NCBI GenBank assembly: GCA_947625165.1
Contig: CANQNH010000009.1
Coordinates: 1 to 32,963, forward strand
DNA: 32,963 nt
Direction of reading: 5' to 3'
Source: an uncultured Clostridia bacterium
GTDB lineage: Bacteria; Bacillota; Clostridia; Christensenellales; UBA1242
Shown here: positions 1 through 7,517 of the stretch, in pieces
Layout: each line of letters begins with the position of its first letter
Position numbering within the stretch: position 1 is the stretch's first letter
Position numbers and translations under genes: made by a program
Notes under the pieces: model-generated
Seen by the model: the letters and a program-made list of their open reading frames with translations, nothing else
Told to the model about the DNA's origin: nothing
Databases searched by the model: none

Positions 1-10
1 CAAAGTTCTT

Positions 11-33
11 GCTGACCTCTTGTATGTGTCAGC
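11..33 (-). other. 5'-terminal hairpin of the off-edge transcript
   Basis: The minus strand reads GCTGAC, 11 nt, GTCAGC, a perfect 6-bp stem located at the start point predicted from the promoter at 40-69. It is not followed by a T tract, so it is not a terminator. It may stabilise the 5' end or belong to an RNA gene or leader. Confidence 0.4.
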
Positions 34-39
34 GTTCTC

Positions 40-69
40 ATTTTACAACATCTTTCCTTCCTTTGTCAA
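40..69 (-). promoter_or_regulatory. Strong sigma-A promoter reading off the left edge
   Basis: On the minus strand TTGACA (69-64) and TAAAAT (45-40) are separated by 18 bp. Transcription would start near position 33, at the foot of a hairpin at 11-33, and run out of the window. The driven gene is not visible. The early hairpin suggests a stable RNA or a structured leader. Confidence 0.6.
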
Positions 70-173
70 CAGTTTTTCAAAAATTTTTCAACTTTTTTAA
101 CTTTTTTTGCGTTTTTCTCAATCTTTCCCTCACAACGCACCCACCTGTTCGCAAAATCGCGCATTTTTTTTGG

Positions 174-200
174 CAAAAAAAAGGATTCTCATTGAAAACC
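174..200 (-). terminator. Intrinsic terminator of the HD-domain operon
   Basis: On the minus strand an imperfect stem (GGTTTTC against GAGAATCC, one bulge) is followed by a long T run at 182-174. The stem overlaps the stop codon of the gene ending at 189. Confidence 0.45.
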
Positions 201-617
201 CCTTTCTTGCAGTTCTTTAACGATTGGATAACTGTCCAACTCATTGATTGGCAAGTGATATCGCTTTGAAAGTTCCTGCAACCTTCCATCAAGCGTGACA
301 TAGTTGCCGTCACTGTCAATGTGCATATCCGCCAAGTTTAGCAAATCCAGAAACTCACTGTGATATGGAGAATTTGCCAATCCGTGAAAATAAACCTCTC
401 GCCAAAACTTGAAACCCTGTCTTTTCAAAATCCCCCCCCCGATTTTGTTGTGCAAGAAATAGTTTTCTGGCTCTAGAAATTCATAGCCAACATCGTGCAA
501 AAGCCCAAGAATGAACAAGTCCTCGCAATCCTCTTCTGCCATATTTCTTTCTTGACCATATTTCTTCATCAAATCGGCAACAGCCCAAATATGTTTTTTT
601 CTGTTTTCGGCAATCAT
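189..617 (-). CDS. HD-domain hydrolase, small
   Basis: This 142-residue protein has the HD-superfamily metal-binding signature: an early His near residue 9, LHDVGYE with the His-Asp pair near residues 41-42, further His residues in the middle, and a late Asp in LADMHID. HD proteins are usually metal-dependent phosphohydrolases; the substrate here is unknown. I chose the ATG at 617 because GAGGTGG (629-623) lies 5 nt upstream. An in-frame GTG at 626 would overlap that ribosome site. It lies 27 nt downstream of the other HD gene and is probably co-transcribed with it, ending at the terminator at 174-200. The two HD proteins are not alike outside the motif, so this is not a simple tandem duplication. 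The family call is firm, the reaction is not. Confidence 0.8.
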   Translation of the reverse strand: MIAENRKKHIWAVADLMKKYGQERNMAEEDCEDLFILGLLHDVGYEFLEPENYFLHNKIGGGILKRQGFKFWREVYFHGLANSPYHSEFLDLLNLADMHIDSDGNYVTLDGRLQELSKRYHLPINELDSYPIVKELQERGFQ

Positions 618-644
618 GTTCACCACCTCACAAATTAAAAAATT

Positions 645-1304
645 TCAATCGAAAATCCCATTCACTTCCGAAACATACATCTCAGCAAATTCTTTCAAAA
701 ATTTGGTTTTCTTTTTTGCCAACTGCCTTGCTGTTTTTGTGTTCATAAACTCACCAAGACGCAACAATTTGTTGTGAATATGATGAATTGTTGAAGCATC
801 CTCAGTGCTTTCGTCATACTCATTTTGATAAAGCGGAACGCTTTTTTCATAGACCGGTCGTTTTTTTGAGAAAGCATATTCCAATGTTCTCACAAGGCCA
901 ATCGCGCCAATCGCATCAAGGTTGTCGGCATCCTGCAAAATCAAACTTTCAATGTCTGTGCTTTTTTCGCCATTTTTGCCAAAAGCATAGTCCTCGTGGT
1001 GTTCAATCGCAAACAAAATATGTTCTTTTTGCGCGTCACTGAGCGGCAAATCTCTTATAAATTCGCTGACAACAGGCAAACTTTCCTTTGGCGAAACATA
1101 GGTGTGCCTCTCGTTGCCCAAAATCCTGTGAATGTCGTGAATATAGGCGCTCACAGCAATCACATCTCTGTCACCGCCTTCTTTTGACTGCAAAAAGAGC
1201 GCATAGTTCAAAGTCCTTTCCAAATGGTCAACACTGTGCCCACTTGCGTCTTTCCCGAAAAAATCCTCAACTTTTGCTTTGACCATTTCAATCAAGTTTT
1301 CCAT
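645..1304 (-). CDS. HD-domain phosphohydrolase (YedJ/YpgQ-like)
   Basis: This 219-residue cytosolic protein has the full HD constellation in order: GHSVDH (His 23 and 27), YIHDIHR (His-Asp 56-57), IEHHED near residue 100, and LQDADNLDAIG with the last metal-binding Asp. The order and length match the YedJ/YpgQ group of HD hydrolases, some of which act on nucleotides. The ATG at 1304 is preferred over a TTG at 1316 because GGGAGA sits about 4 nt upstream of the ATG. tRNA-Pro lies only 28 nt upstream with no terminator between, so processing of a shared tRNA-mRNA transcript is possible. The second HD gene follows directly. Substrate unknown; a role in nucleotide or nucleotide-signal turnover is inference. 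Confidence 0.82.
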   Translation of the reverse strand: MENLIEMVKAKVEDFFGKDASGHSVDHLERTLNYALFLQSKEGGDRDVIAVSAYIHDIHRILGNERHTYVSPKESLPVVSEFIRDLPLSDAQKEHILFAIEHHEDYAFGKNGEKSTDIESLILQDADNLDAIGAIGLVRTLEYAFSKKRPVYEKSVPLYQNEYDESTEDASTIHHIHNKLLRLGEFMNTKTARQLAKKKTKFLKEFAEMYVSEVNGIFD

Positions 1305-1332
1305 ATTTTCTCCCAAGATTTCAAAAATTTTT

Positions 1333-1407
1333 TGGTCGGGGTGATAAGATTTGAACTTACGACCTCACGGTCCCGAACCGTGCGCGCTACCACTGCGCTA
1401 CACCCCG
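1333..1407 (-). tRNA. tRNA-Pro (anticodon CGG)
   Basis: The 75-nt cloverleaf has a 7-bp acceptor stem CGGGGTG/CACCCCG, D stem GCGC/GCGC, anticodon arm CACGG-TTCGGGA-CCGTG giving anticodon CGG, and T arm GTAAG-TTCAAAT-CTTAT. The CCA end is encoded (1335-1333). All four stems pair without mismatch. Confidence 0.96.
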
Positions 1408-1426
1408 AAATCCGAAAGTCAAAACT

Positions 1427-1582
1427 GTTATGTTTTAATAACTTTCGGCGATTTTCACATTTTTTTAAAGTCAATATTTCATTCGCGCGAAAAAGTTATA
1501 TTTTAATAACTTTCCACTTTTGCAACCACAAAGCCTTTCACACATTCAGCACATTTGCTTTTGTTATGTTTCCATAACTTTC
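1427..1582. repeat. Three palindromic repeats at exact 68-bp period
   Basis: A 20-bp unit GTTATGTTTTAATAACTTTC occurs at 1427-1446, 1495-1514 (A for G at position 6, then divergent only at the last base or after) and 1563-1582 (CC for TA in the centre). Each begins with the inverted repeat GTTAT-6 nt-ATAAC. The two intervals between starts are both 68 bp and the 48-bp spacers are unrelated in sequence. The array fills the gap between the cmk stop and tRNA-Pro. It could be tandem operators, hairpin elements or a relic of a repeat array. No neighbouring cas-like gene is visible. Confidence 0.75.
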
Positions 1583-1621
1583 AGTGCGCCACAACCACCC
1601 ACCAAAAGTCATCGCCCAGCC

Positions 1622-2971
1622 TTATTGCTTAAATCCGCGCTTTCGCATTTCATTCAAACAAAAATCAACGCTTTGCTTCAAACTTTGTTTTGTGGTGTCA
1701 ATCACAATGCTCTCTGGCAATTTCGTGATTGCGCCGTGTTCTCTGTGAACATCGGCATAGTCTCTTGCACGCAATTCCTCCAAAACATCGTCAAATTCAA
1801 CATCGTTCCCCATCTCTCTTTGCTGCTCATATCGCCTTTTTGCGCGCACATTTTCATCTGCCGTGCAGAAAAATTTGAAGTCGGCATTCGGCAAAACAGT
1901 GCTTCCAATGTCCCGCCCCTCCATCACAAGATTGTTCTTTGACGCAAAATCTCTTTGCAACTTCAAAACCTTGTCGCGTATGCACTGAAATGGCGCAATT
2001 TTCGCCGAAAGAGCGCTTATTCTCTCCGTGCGAAGATTTGCTGTGTGGTCAATTCCGTTCACAATGGCGTGCTGAACTCCGTCAACAAACTCCACACTGA
2101 TGTTGATTTGTTTGGCAAACTTCTCAATGTATTTTTCCGAAATTTTGCTCTCGGAAAGTTTCATATAGTCAAACGCACACGCAATCGCGCGATAGAGCGC
2201 ACCTGTGTCAAACACTTTGAAACCAAGTGTTTTTGCAAGCGCTTTTGCGATTGTGCTTTTTCCACTGCAAACATAGCCATCAATCGTCACATTGGTCACT
2301 TTTGATGTGGAAAATTTTTCATTGATGATGTTCAGGCAATATTCCACCGTTTCATCCAAATCCATAAAACTGTTGTCAACAATAATGCTGTCCTCGCAAG
2401 GCTTCAACGGTGCAATATCGCGCGTGCTGTCGCGTTCATCTCGTTGCTGCAAATCGGAAAGAATGTCGGTCAATTTTGCTTTTTTGTCCTTCTTTTTCAC
2501 ATCTGCAAAGCGCCTTTTTGCCCTTGTCTCTTGCGTGGCTGTCAAAAATATCTTCACATCTGCATCAGGCATAACAACACTGCCAATGTCACGGCCTTCC
2601 ATCACGCAATCATAGTTCTTTGCAAACTCGCGCGCAATTTGGAGGTATTTTTCACGCACAACAGGGAAAACAGAAATCTTTGATGCCATCTGGCTGACCT
2701 CTTCGCTACGCAAAAACTCCGTGACATCCTGCCCGTTGAACAATGTGTGCTGCCCATCACTTTCAAAAACCACGCTGACGCTGGATTTTTTGACAAAGTC
2801 GGCAACTTTCTTTTCGGTCAATTCGCCCCCAACCTGCTGCAAGAAGGAATATGCAAAAGCCCGAAAAATTGCTCCCGTATCCAAAATTTTGAACCCCAAT
2901 TTTTGCGCCAAAATTTTCGCAAGGCTGGATTTGCCGCTGCCCGTGAAACCATCAATGGCAATCTTTCTCAT
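1622..2971 (-). CDS. cmk: Tandem-fused double cytidylate kinase
   Basis: CMK phosphorylates CMP and dCMP with ATP. Ordinary bacterial CMK has about 220-225 residues; this protein has 449 and contains two complete copies. Domain 1 (about 1-222) has the P-loop GFTGSGKS (8-15), DTGAIFRA, EGRDIGS (125-131), a lid with RAKRR and QQRDERDSTRDIAPL. Domain 2 (about 226-449) has GYVCSGKS (232-239), DTGALYRAIA, EGRDIGS (351-357), RAKRR and RDYADVHR. Both keep Walker A, the CMP-binding EGRDIG segment and lid arginines, so both may be active; domain 2 lacks the usual APL after the last Arg. The ATG at 2971 is preceded by GGGAGGAG. The promoter at 2988-3029 is duplicated before the GNAT gene. No terminator is evident before the repeats and tRNA-Pro. 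Family certain; the tandem arrangement is unusual. Confidence 0.93.
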   Translation of the reverse strand: MRKIAIDGFTGSGKSSLAKILAQKLGFKILDTGAIFRAFAYSFLQQVGGELTEKKVADFVKKSSVSVVFESDGQHTLFNGQDVTEFLRSEEVSQMASKISVFPVVREKYLQIAREFAKNYDCVMEGRDIGSVVMPDADVKIFLTATQETRAKRRFADVKKKDKKAKLTDILSDLQQRDERDSTRDIAPLKPCEDSIIVDNSFMDLDETVEYCLNIINEKFSTSKVTNVTIDGYVCSGKSTIAKALAKTLGFKVFDTGALYRAIACAFDYMKLSESKISEKYIEKFAKQINISVEFVDGVQHAIVNGIDHTANLRTERISALSAKIAPFQCIRDKVLKLQRDFASKNNLVMEGRDIGSTVLPNADFKFFCTADENVRAKRRYEQQREMGNDVEFDDVLEELRARDYADVHREHGAITKLPESIVIDTTKQSLKQSVDFCLNEMRKRGFKQ

Positions 2972-2987
2972 AATCTCCTCCCATTTA

Positions 2988-3029
2988 GGTTTATTTTACA
3001 CCAATTTTTTCGAAACGCAAAGCAAAATA
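2988..3029 (-). promoter_or_regulatory. cmk promoter, copy A of a duplicated promoter segment
   Basis: This 42-bp stretch is nearly identical to 3740-3782 upstream of the GNAT gene, with one substitution and a one-base length difference. On the minus strand it holds a TTGCGT-like -35, the palindromic TTTCGAAA, and TGGTGTAAAAT as a -10 region. The ribosome site of cmk follows at once. Confidence 0.6.
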
Positions 3030-3117
3030 GAAAAGAAAATGAAAAAACAAGTCCAAAATCAAAACTTCTGAACTTGCTTTCAAAGTCAGTCAACAATCAT
3101 TCACGCAGAAAACGACA

Positions 3118-3717
3118 TCAATCATCGGCGTTTTCAATGATGTTGATTTTGTCATATATCGCTTTCAGTTTTGCGGATGATTTCAACGCCTCATAAAAAT
3201 CTGACTTGGTGAGTTTTGTCAGAATTTCAACAACATCGCGGTTTAATGCAGGGCAAAACATTGAAGATTTGCCAACAATTTTATATCCAACTTTTTCTTG
3301 CATATGCTTTGAGCGGTTGTTAAATTCAAGAAAGCCATTGTGCAATTCGCTCAAATTCAGAGTTTCAAACGCAAACTTTGCGCGGGCAATCCACAACTCT
3401 GTGCCAAATCCTTTTCCGGTGTAGTTTTCGTTAATCCAAATTCCGCCACTGTTTTTGTCCACAAAGATGTGCAAATTTGTTCCGCCAATAACCTTGCCAT
3501 CCTCTTTCAACTGCGCAGCAAAAGCATAGTTGTCGGCGGTGTTTTTCAGATGTTGCGCTATATATTCAACCGAATTTTTTGCCGTGTAAGGAAAAGGAAC
3601 AACCAAATTTTTTGCTGTTTCAAAATTGCCCAAACCTTCAACTTGGTCGGCAACATCATTCAGTGTCCATTCTCTTAAAATCAATCTTTCTGTTTCAATA
3701 AACATCTTCTTCACCAT
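3118..3717 (-). CDS. GNAT N-acetyltransferase, RimJ/RimL type
   Basis: This 199-residue protein opens with FIETERLILREWTLND, the typical start of GNAT_3 (RimJ/RimL/YdaF-like) acetyltransferases, which move an acetyl group from acetyl-CoA to an amine. The central part has the strand KVIGGTNLHI, a WINENYTGKGFGTEL segment that corresponds to the acetyl-CoA pyrophosphate loop (Q/R-x-x-G-x-G/A, here with a non-standard first residue), and a late LEFNNRSKHMQEKVGYKIVG, the usual NxxSxxxxEKxGF-like motif. The ATG at 3717 is chosen because GAGGAG ends 9 nt upstream; the ATG at 3726 abuts that site. Its promoter repeats the cmk promoter. The substrate cannot be read from sequence: ribosomal protein, antibiotic or small amine are all possible. 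Confidence 0.82.
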   Translation of the reverse strand: MVKKMFIETERLILREWTLNDVADQVEGLGNFETAKNLVVPFPYTAKNSVEYIAQHLKNTADNYAFAAQLKEDGKVIGGTNLHIFVDKNSGGIWINENYTGKGFGTELWIARAKFAFETLNLSELHNGFLEFNNRSKHMQEKVGYKIVGKSSMFCPALNRDVVEILTKLTKSDFYEALKSSAKLKAIYDKINIIENADD

Positions 3718-3739
3718 CCCAAACATCTCCTCATATTTT

Positions 3740-3782
3740 GGTTTTATTTTATACCAATTTTTTCGAAACGCAAAGCAAAATA
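3740..3782 (-). promoter_or_regulatory. GNAT promoter, copy B of the duplicated promoter segment
   Basis: On the minus strand this segment gives TGGTATAAAAT (extended -10) and a TTGCGT-like -35, and it matches 2988-3029 almost base for base. The shared block ends where the two ribosome-site regions begin. Confidence 0.62.
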
Positions 3783-3852
3783 AAAAGATGATGAAAATCA
3801 TATTAAAACTTAAAAAAACGCCTCATAAAAAAGGCGATTTTCTTTAAAATTG

Positions 3853-3927
3853 TGGAGCGGAAGACGGGAATCGAACCCGCGACCTTTGCCTTGGCAAGGC
3901 AACGCTATACCTCTAAGCCACTTCCGC
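3853..3927 (-). tRNA. tRNA-Gly (anticodon GCC)
   Basis: A 75-nt cloverleaf: acceptor GCGGAAG/CTTCCGC, D arm GGCT...AGC, anticodon arm TTGCC-TTGCCAA-GGCAA giving GCC, T arm CGGGTTCGATTCCCG, discriminator T and encoded CCA. Confidence 0.96.
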
Positions 3928-4000
3928 AAATCTTTGCAAAGCGATGTTTCAACAGCATTTCACAGACATTTTATGCACACATCACCGCAAATGCTCTTAT

Positions 4001-4029
4001 AATATAGCAAATAAAACAGAAAAAATCAA
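4001..4029 (-). promoter_or_regulatory. Promoter of tRNA-Gly
   Basis: Minus-strand TTGATT (4029-4024), 17 bp, TATATT (4006-4001), extended by TGC. It lies about 75 bp upstream of the tRNA. The remainder of the gap, 4030-4182, is AT-rich and shows no gene or clear signal to me. Confidence 0.6.
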
Positions 4030-4182
4030 GTGATTTACGCAAATTTCAAAAATTATTTTTTCTTTTTGAAAATCCTACCCCTCAAATCCGTTTTTCAGCA
4101 ACCAGCAAACAAAACAAATTTTGCGCCACTGGCTGCAAGTTGTCAGGTGTTTGCATAATGAAAAAAAGCACAAACATTTGCC

Positions 4183-4239
4183 AAAAAAGGCGGATTGAAA
4201 TTTCCCTCGCTCAAAAAGTTTCCAATCAAATCCGCCTTT
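4183..4239 (-). terminator. Intrinsic terminator of rmuC
   Basis: On the minus strand AAGGCGGATT (4238-4229) pairs perfectly with AATCCGCCTT (4196-4187) across a long loop and is followed by a T run. The loop can form extra pairs (GATTGGAAA with TTTCAATC). It lies about 50 nt after the rmuC stop. Confidence 0.75.
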
Positions 4240-4290
4240 GTTTGACAAAACAATTTGACAAACAAAACAACTTTGGTGTGCAAAAATCGC

Positions 4291-5601
4291 TCAATCTTCC
4301 TCATCAGAAGAGCCAACATCTTCAATTCCAAGCACATTCACGCTTTCTGCCGCGTCAAGACGGTCAACCGAACGCAACTTGCTGGCAATAAGGCGCGTTC
4401 TTGTGCCAACCAGAGTGTCAAAATCCTTGCTTGTTTTTTCAAATTGACCGCGTATTTTTTCCACAATCGAACTGAACTTTTCAAATTCTGTTCGGACAGC
4501 ACCCAAAATTTTCCAAACCTCGCCCGATTTTTTCTGGATAGCCAGCGTTTTGAAGCCCATTTGCAAACTGTTCAAAAGGGCGCTCATTGTTGTTGGCCCA
4601 GCAATTGTCACATTGAATGTGCTTTGAAGTTCTTGCAAAAGTCCCATCTTGGCAACTTCGCTGTAAAGTCCCTCAACCGGCAAAAACATAATGGCAAAAT
4701 TTGTTGATTTTGGTGGGCAAATGTATTTTGTGTTGATGTCTTTTGCCATACTTTTGATTTTTGCTTTCAACTGCTCACGCTTTTGCTTGACGCCTTCAAA
4801 ATCGTTGTTTTCATATGCGTTTTGCAAATCGTTGAAAATGCTGTATGGAAACTTGCTGTCAACTGGAAGATAGACAAACTCCCCATCGTTTTGCCCTGGC
4901 AGTTTGATTGCAAATTCAACGGGCTCGTTCCCATCGCCTGTCACAAAGTTTGTTTCATATTGGTCTTTGGTCAAAATTTGGTCAAAAATTGCACCAAGTT
5001 GAATTTCGCCAAAAATTCCAGTTGTTTTGACATTGGAGAGCATTTTGGTCAAACTGCCAACATCGGTGGCAATATTTTGCATCTCGCCCAAACTTTTATA
5101 GACGCTTTCAAGTTGATTGGACAGCACTTTGAAACTCTGTTCAAACCTTTCGTTGATTGTTCTCGAAAGTTTTTCATCAACAGTTTCGCGCATTTTATCA
5201 AGTTGGCGATTGTTGTCCTCTTGCAAACTTTTCAGGTGGCGCTCGTTTGACAACCTCAAATTTTCCAATTTCTCTTCCTGCATTTTGCTTATGTTTTGCA
5301 CACGCTCATCAAGTTGTTTGGAAAGTTCCAAAACTCTTTTTTCAAGCGCCTGCGAGTTTGTTGAAAGGTTTTCCTGAAAAGTTCTTATGTTTTGAAGCAA
5401 AGCATCGTTGTTAAGTTTTTGAATTTCAATGATGCTTTTGCAAACATAGTCCACATTTGCCGAAAAGGATTTTTTAATTTCTTCCAAATCGACTTGCGAA
5501 ATTTTGTTTTGATTTCCGCGCGTTTTGAAACAAACAAAAATGCAGACAGCGGACAACAAAACACAAACTCCCAGCAGAACATATATCGCAACAAATTCCA
5601 T
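4291..5601 (-). CDS. rmuC: DNA recombination protein RmuC
   Basis: This 436-residue protein fits RmuC, a membrane-anchored coiled-coil protein with a nuclease-like core that limits recombination at inverted repeats. Residues 1-26 form one membrane segment (YVLLGVCVLLSAVCIFVCF). Residues about 35-165 are a long coiled coil rich in Leu, Glu, Asn and Lys. The RmuC core follows, with the recognisable KTTGIFGEIQLGAIFDQIL, PVDSKFPYSIFNDL and IMFLPVEGLYSEV, then GPTTMSALLNSLQMGFKTLA. The tail is acidic (SSDEED). The ATG at 5601 has GGAGGG 4 nt upstream; a longer reading frame to 5682 lacks a ribosome site and would bury the membrane segment. It is monocistronic, ending at the terminator at 4183-4239. 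Confidence 0.92.
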   Translation of the reverse strand: MEFVAIYVLLGVCVLLSAVCIFVCFKTRGNQNKISQVDLEEIKKSFSANVDYVCKSIIEIQKLNNDALLQNIRTFQENLSTNSQALEKRVLELSKQLDERVQNISKMQEEKLENLRLSNERHLKSLQEDNNRQLDKMRETVDEKLSRTINERFEQSFKVLSNQLESVYKSLGEMQNIATDVGSLTKMLSNVKTTGIFGEIQLGAIFDQILTKDQYETNFVTGDGNEPVEFAIKLPGQNDGEFVYLPVDSKFPYSIFNDLQNAYENNDFEGVKQKREQLKAKIKSMAKDINTKYICPPKSTNFAIMFLPVEGLYSEVAKMGLLQELQSTFNVTIAGPTTMSALLNSLQMGFKTLAIQKKSGEVWKILGAVRTEFEKFSSIVEKIRGQFEKTSKDFDTLVGTRTRLIASKLRSVDRLDAAESVNVLGIEDVGSSDEED

Positions 5602-5860
5602 ATTTCCCTCCAAATTTTTCAGATATATTTTATCACACAAAACCCACAAGAGCAAAACAATTTCCATTTTCAACGCAAACATTTTGAATAAAAAGTCGCA
5701 TCAAAATCCCAAAAACGAAAATGTGAAATAACAACACTTGTTAAAATAAATGAAAACAAAAATTTTAAAGTTTTTCAGAAAGAAAAATGATTAAAAACAC
5801 AAAAAAACATTAAAAATTGCAAAAAAAACAATCAAAAAATGCGAAAAAAATCATTATTTA

Positions 5861-5887
5861 AAAAAAACAGCAAAATTTGCTGTTTTT
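5861..5887 (-). terminator. Bidirectional-looking intrinsic terminator
   Basis: AAAACAGCAAA and TTTGCTGTTTT form an 11-bp palindrome with a one-base centre, flanked by A and T runs on both sides. It lies 32 nt after the stop of the DUF4097-like gene. The rest of 5602-5918, the rmuC upstream region, is very A-rich with no other structure that I can support. Confidence 0.75.
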
Positions 5888-5918
5888 CTGTTTTCTCAAT
5901 TTTTCCTTTTATCAAACA

Positions 5919-7439
5919 TCAAGCCACACCAATGTGTGTGACAGCATTCGTTCTCACTTCAATCATTCCATCCCCATCAGCTGCTTGATTGACAACCAAC
6001 GGATTTTGTTTCTGTGAGCCAAAAGAGTATCCTGCAAGTGTGACATCCAACTTGTTCAAATTGGTTTGAAGTTTTTGTTCGGCATCAATCACGCCATCCT
6101 TGTTCTCATACAATGTCAATTTGAACTTTGCAGAACTGTCAACTTTAATGTTGACCGCACCACTTGATGTTTTAAGGCTTACCTCTGGGGAAACCGCTTT
6201 AAGAAACTTCACCGTGATGCTGCCAGTGCTTGTGAAGATTGTGATTTTTGATTTGTTTTGTTCTGAAACTCCCAAATTCACACTCAAAGATGTGCCTTTT
6301 TCAATGTCAATCTGTCCGCCAACTTCGCCAATTTGGAGAGAACCTTTCTTACAAAACATTGTTAAATTGCCTTCAACTTTTTTGATTGAAATGTCTGGCT
6401 CGCTGTCTTCCGAATCTGGAATTGAAGCTTTGAAGTCGCCATAAACATTGTCCACCATAATATTTGGCGTCAAGGTGGTGTTGGTTGAAAAGTTATAGTT
6501 CAAAAGTCCAAACACATCCTGGAAAAGATGGTTGCCCTGCTTGCAGTTGCTGATCTCCACTTCCTGTGCATTGATGCATTTAATGTTCAAGTTTGAAGAT
6601 TCACATTGAAGCGTCAGTTTGTGTTGACCAATGTCGATGATGCCAAAATTAACTCTGCCAGACACTGTTTCAAATTTCAAATCGCAACCAAGCTTCAGAC
6701 CGTTGCCAGAATAGTTCACTTTGTGCTTTGCATCGCCCGCAAACTGCACTGCCTTGCCAGAAGATATGTTTCCAGAAGTGGTTTTAATGTTCGCACTTTT
6801 CAAAGACATTGTGTCCATCTGCTCTTGAAAAGAGATGTTCCCTTCCTTTGTTGTGACATCAAGAGAGGCAAGTTTGTTTGGCTGATCGTTCAATCCACCA
6901 CCGATTGTCACACTTCCTTCTCCGGTTGTCACCTTAAGGTTGAGATTGGCAAAATCATAGTTCTTCGTGTTGTGTGTGGTTGCGTGAATAATGATTTCGA
7001 CATCTTTGGAAAGATAGAAAAATCCTTTTTGCTCGTGAACCTCAATTTTGATGCTGTTTTGACCAGTGTATGACACTGAATATGAAAATGGTTTTGCCTC
7101 CGCTGCTGCCACAAAGCCTTTGGCATTATTCTTCAAAAATATTGCATCTTGTGCCATGTTGTTGCTCTTGATATTGTCACGCTTCACGGTGACATTGGTG
7201 TAGGCATCACAAACAATTTCAACAGAGGTCAAAGAGGTCAAATCAATGGCGCGCTTGCTTGCATCAGTTGTTTCAACAAGGGCAATCTGCCCGCCCGAAG
7301 AAAAATATTGCATCCAAAGAACTGTTGTGCCAGGGCTGAAAATCATAATGACAATACAAATCAGAAAAACTGCCACAAGCAACAAAACAAACAAGCCAAA
7401 ATAGAAGAAAAATCCTTTTTTTATCTGTCCTTGAGCCAT
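5919..7439 (-). CDS. Membrane-anchored DUF4097-like beta-repeat protein
   Basis: This 506-residue protein has a short cytoplasmic start (MAQGQIKKG), one strong membrane segment at about 10-36, and a long extracytoplasmic part made of repeated beta strands. The repeats carry motifs such as VTTKEGNISF, IKTTSGNISSG, FETVSGRVNFG, IFTSTGSITV and LKTSSGAVNIK, which are typical of the DUF4097 putative adhesin family thought to fold as a beta-helix or beta-roll. There is no LPXTG motif or second membrane segment, so it stays tethered by its N-terminus. The ATG at 7439 has AAGGAG 6-7 nt upstream and a near-perfect promoter at 7463-7491. DUF4097 genes are often linked to envelope-stress or small regulatory membrane proteins; none is adjacent here. 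Function unknown. Confidence 0.78.
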   Translation of the reverse strand: MAQGQIKKGFFFYFGLFVLLLVAVFLICIVIMIFSPGTTVLWMQYFSSGGQIALVETTDASKRAIDLTSLTSVEIVCDAYTNVTVKRDNIKSNNMAQDAIFLKNNAKGFVAAAEAKPFSYSVSYTGQNSIKIEVHEQKGFFYLSKDVEIIIHATTHNTKNYDFANLNLKVTTGEGSVTIGGGLNDQPNKLASLDVTTKEGNISFQEQMDTMSLKSANIKTTSGNISSGKAVQFAGDAKHKVNYSGNGLKLGCDLKFETVSGRVNFGIIDIGQHKLTLQCESSNLNIKCINAQEVEISNCKQGNHLFQDVFGLLNYNFSTNTTLTPNIMVDNVYGDFKASIPDSEDSEPDISIKKVEGNLTMFCKKGSLQIGEVGGQIDIEKGTSLSVNLGVSEQNKSKITIFTSTGSITVKFLKAVSPEVSLKTSSGAVNIKVDSSAKFKLTLYENKDGVIDAEQKLQTNLNKLDVTLAGYSFGSQKQNPLVVNQAADGDGMIEVRTNAVTHIGVA

Positions 7440-7462
7440 AAAAACACTCCTTTTCTCTTGCT

Positions 7463-7491
7463 ATTCTATCAAAAGTCAAACAACTTGTCAA
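7463..7491 (-). promoter_or_regulatory. Promoter of the DUF4097-like gene with heptamer repeats
   Basis: Minus-strand TTGACA (7491-7486), 17 bp, TAGAAT (7468-7463). On the plus strand AAGTCAA occurs three times around it, at 7473, 7490 and 7502, overlapping the spacer, the -35 and the upstream region. These may be regulator sites. Confidence 0.7.
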
Positions 7492-7517
7492 GTCAATTTG
7501 CAAGTCAAATTGTTCAT

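Noticed and set aside
1427-1582. A short CRISPR array
   Set aside because: The repeat is about 20 bp and degenerate, the spacers are 48 bp, only three units exist and no cas gene is nearby. I kept it as a repeat of unknown role.
4143-4337. A 64-codon ORF at the end of rmuC
   Set aside because: It overlaps the rmuC 3' end and its terminator in another frame, without a ribosome site.
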